Source of the DNA: Myxococcales bacterium
GTDB lineage: Bacteria; Myxococcota_A; Polyangia; Polyangiales; Polyangiaceae
Assembly (NCBI GenBank): GCA_016703425.1
Contig: JADJCA010000013.1
Coordinates: forward strand, 62,001-126,000
Reading direction: 5' to 3'
Length of the DNA stretch: 64,000 nucleotides
This document shows, piece by piece, positions 62,618 through 64,000 of the stretch. Numbering within the stretch: position 1 is the first letter of the stretch; each line of letters opens with the position of its first letter. A program made the position numbers and the translations under genes. Below the pieces are notes generated by a model. The model saw nothing but the letters and a program-made list of their open reading frames with translations. It was not told where the DNA came from and made no database searches.

Positions 62618-63277
62618 TCAGGAAGCGGTCTTGACGGCGAAGGCGACGCCGTCACCGAACGGCAAGATCGCCGCCGAGAGGCGCGCGTGCGCGACGAGCG
62701 CGGCGTTGAACGACCGGAGCGCGGCGGTGCGTTTGCGCTCGCCTTCCGGCACCTCGGCGGCCGCCACATGGCCCTTCCAGAGGACGTTGTCGGCGACGAG
62801 CACGCCGCCCAGTGACAGGCGTGGCGCCAGCGCCGCTAGGTAGTCGACGTACTCTTCCTTGACGCAATCGACGTACGCGAAGTCGATGCTCTCGGGGGCG
62901 AAGCGTTCGAGCTCGGCCAGTGCGAGCCCTTCGACCACGGTTACGCGCGAGTCGAGCCCCGCTTCGCGGACGTTCGAGCGAGCGAGCGCGCACAACGACG
63001 GCGAGTGCTCGACGGTCACGACGCGCGCCGCCGGCGCTGCGCGCGCGAGGACGATGGCGCCATATCCGATGTTGGTGCCGAGCTCCACGACCAGCGCGGG
63101 CTGCCTGAGGCGCGCCACCAAGGAGAGGAAGTTCGCGACCTCGGGATCGCTGATGGGCTGCCGATGCTCGGCGGCGTAGGCCTCCATGCGCGTGAGCAGC
63201 TCGTCCCGCGGTCGCTCGAGGCTCGCGAGATAGCGAGCCTGCTCGGGCCTAAGGATGGCGTCGGCGGCGTCCTTCAC
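62618..63277 (-). CDS. class I SAM-dependent O-methyltransferase (family 3)
   Basis: A 219-residue enzyme of the O-methyltransferase family 3 (catechol-type). Motif I is VVELGTNIGYGAIVLARAAP, the second acidic residue follows in VVTVEHSP, and the metal/substrate region reads SIDFAYVDCVKEEYVDYLAALAPRLSLGGVLVADNVLW. The acceptor is unknown. The ATG overlaps the globin stop (ATGA), so it is co-translated with the lipoprotein globin. Confidence 0.87.
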   Translation of the reverse strand: MKDAADAILRPEQARYLASLERPRDELLTRMEAYAAEHRQPISDPEVANFLSLVARLRQPALVVELGTNIGYGAIVLARAAPAARVVTVEHSPSLCALARSNVREAGLDSRVTVVEGLALAELERFAPESIDFAYVDCVKEEYVDYLAALAPRLSLGGVLVADNVLWKGHVAAAEVPEGERKRTAALRSFNAALVAHARLSAAILPFGDGVAFAVKTAS

Positions 63278-63795
63278 TTCTTCTTGGCAGCGACGATGAG
63301 GTCCTTCATGGGAGCCAGCTTGGCTAGGAGCTCACTTTGCTCGTTGTCGGCGACCTTCTGCTCGTTGAGCGCGGCCGTTAGCATCGAGACAAACTTGTCC
63401 CACTGGGCTTCCGTGATGCCCATGCCCGTGTGCGCCGCCTTCATCTCCTTGCCCTGGTACTTGCAGCCGCCGTCGGTGGCCTCGCAGAGCTGGTCGGCCA
63501 GGTTCTTCTTGAAGGCGTCGAGCTTCGGGCCCGTCGTCTTAGCGAAGACCTTCTTTAGCTGAGGGTCGGTCGCCACGTACTTGACGAGAGACTCGACCAC
63601 CGCGGCCACCCCCTCCTTCCCGCCGAGGCGGTCGTAGAGCGTCTTCGGCGCGGGCTCGGGCTCGGGCGTCGGCGGCGCGCCGGCATCGGCGACGACCGTG
63701 GGCGTGAGCGGCTCTTGAGGCTTCTTCGCCCCGCACGCGCCAAGGGCGCACATCCAAACGACGACACAGCACCGGGAAATCAATCGAGCGTTCAT
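63274..63795 (-). CDS. truncated (group I) haemoglobin lipoprotein
   Basis: A 173-residue protein. The signal MNARLISRCCVVVWMCALGAC ends at a lipobox (Cys21), followed by an acidic/Pro spacer. The globin domain (about 52-170) matches group I truncated haemoglobins: LYDRLGGKEGVAAVVESL, DPQLKKVFA, then YQGKEMKAAHTGMGI with the proximal His122. The B10 position, normally Tyr of FY, is Val71 here, and three extra Cys are scattered in the domain. Membrane-anchored truncated globins are unusual; oxygen, NO or redox sensing at the periplasmic face is an inference. The start at 63795 is chosen over a longer frame to 63921. Confidence 0.85.
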   Translation of the reverse strand: MNARLISRCCVVVWMCALGACGAKKPQEPLTPTVVADAGAPPTPEPEPAPKTLYDRLGGKEGVAAVVESLVKYVATDPQLKKVFAKTTGPKLDAFKKNLADQLCEATDGGCKYQGKEMKAAHTGMGITEAQWDKFVSMLTAALNEQKVADNEQSELLAKLAPMKDLIVAAKKK

Positions 63796-63858
63796 CGACC
63801 CGCCTCCGGAGACGCCAGCCCGAGGCGGCCAGGGGCCGTTGGGCGCGCAACAGGGAGC

Positions 63859-63864
63859 TATATA
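63859..63864 (-). promoter_or_regulatory. possible -10 box for the globin operon
   Basis: TATATA (self-complementary) lies about 64 bases before the globin ATG on the minus strand, with a TTGAGC at 63890-63885 some 20 bases further upstream. The spacing is wider than ideal, so this is a weak call. Confidence 0.3.
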
Positions 63865-64000
63865 AGCGGAATCCGCCGCGATTAGCTCAAAAATTGTTGC
63901 CGCGGCGCATGCTGTGGCCAAATGGCAGTTCGGTTCTGGCCGGCCCGGGCCGATCGCGCAAGACTACGCCCGCCCATGGCATCCAGGGGAGACACCACAA

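Noticed and set aside
63976..64000. ATG opening a frame at the right edge
   Set aside because: Only eight codons are visible with no ribosome site or motif, so it cannot be supported as a gene.

Overview
The window is dense, GC-rich bacterial chromosome that looks like a myxobacterium (Myxococcota, probably order Polyangiales). The evidence is gene content: three transmembrane Ser/Thr kinases each beside an exported TPR protein, a DUF1592/DUF1552 pair, a TIGR04551-type outer-membrane protein, an AgmX/PglI-like zinc-ribbon/GYF protein, a serine protease with a MYXO-CTERM-like tail, and many short-lipobox lipoproteins. About fifty genes fill the window. No intergenic stretch exceeds 300 bases; the longest are about 39322-39598, 48170-48427, 5816-6046 and 6909-7137. 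I saw no rRNA, tRNA, CRISPR array, insertion sequence or phage gene.

Layout. 1-2238 (-): a lipidated SGNH hydrolase cut by the window edge and an alpha/beta hydrolase behind a 19-bp palindromic operator. 2444-5815 (+): VIT/vWA protein, ECF-like sigma factor and a 78-aa protein. 6047-7410 (+): a VanY-like peptidase (frameshifted) and a small protein. 7440-10331 (-): glyoxalase I, a beta-helix lipoprotein and its ECF sigma factor. 10492-13671 (+): TPR protein, kinase 1 (frameshifted), lectin-fold lipoprotein. 13688-16914 (-): DUF1592 and DUF1552 proteins. 17085-18500: TetR regulator divergent from a small barrel. 18666-20399 (+): a repeat-rich protein of unknown function. 20439-23810 (-): kinase 2, TPR protein, SDR. 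23953-28488 (+): OPT transporter, phosphofructokinase, methyltransferase, branched-chain-type aminotransferase. 28527-32969: beta-helix and fibronectin-type lipoproteins and a DUF155 operon. 32979-36668 (-): malQ (frameshifted) and glgX. 36747-40735: TonB-like protein, polytopic membrane protein, trypsin-like protease. 40758-43500 (-): polA (frameshifted). 43704-48169 (+): kinase 3, TPR/barrel protein, processive glycosyltransferase. 48428-54047 (+): ihfA, MerR, TIGR04551 protein, cytochrome-like lipoprotein, NtrC-type and single-domain response regulators. 54123-62584 (+): queA, tgt, zinc-ribbon/GYF protein, repeat lipoprotein, dprA, topA. 62618-63795 (-): lipoprotein globin and O-methyltransferase.

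Themes. Core functions (polA, topA, dprA, queA-tgt, ihfA, pfk, glycogen enzymes) are mixed with a large envelope and signalling complement. Five genes show single frameshifts that restore clear homology on the other side. Since one is polA at a seven-base homopolymer, sequencing or assembly errors are the likeliest cause for most. Several genes lack a Shine-Dalgarno and instead carry a -10-like hexamer 5-8 bases before the start codon, which suggests common leaderless transcription. The least explained gene is 18666-20399, with DP(F/Y)(A/V)TD repeats and a faint cysteine-peptidase-like C-terminus.
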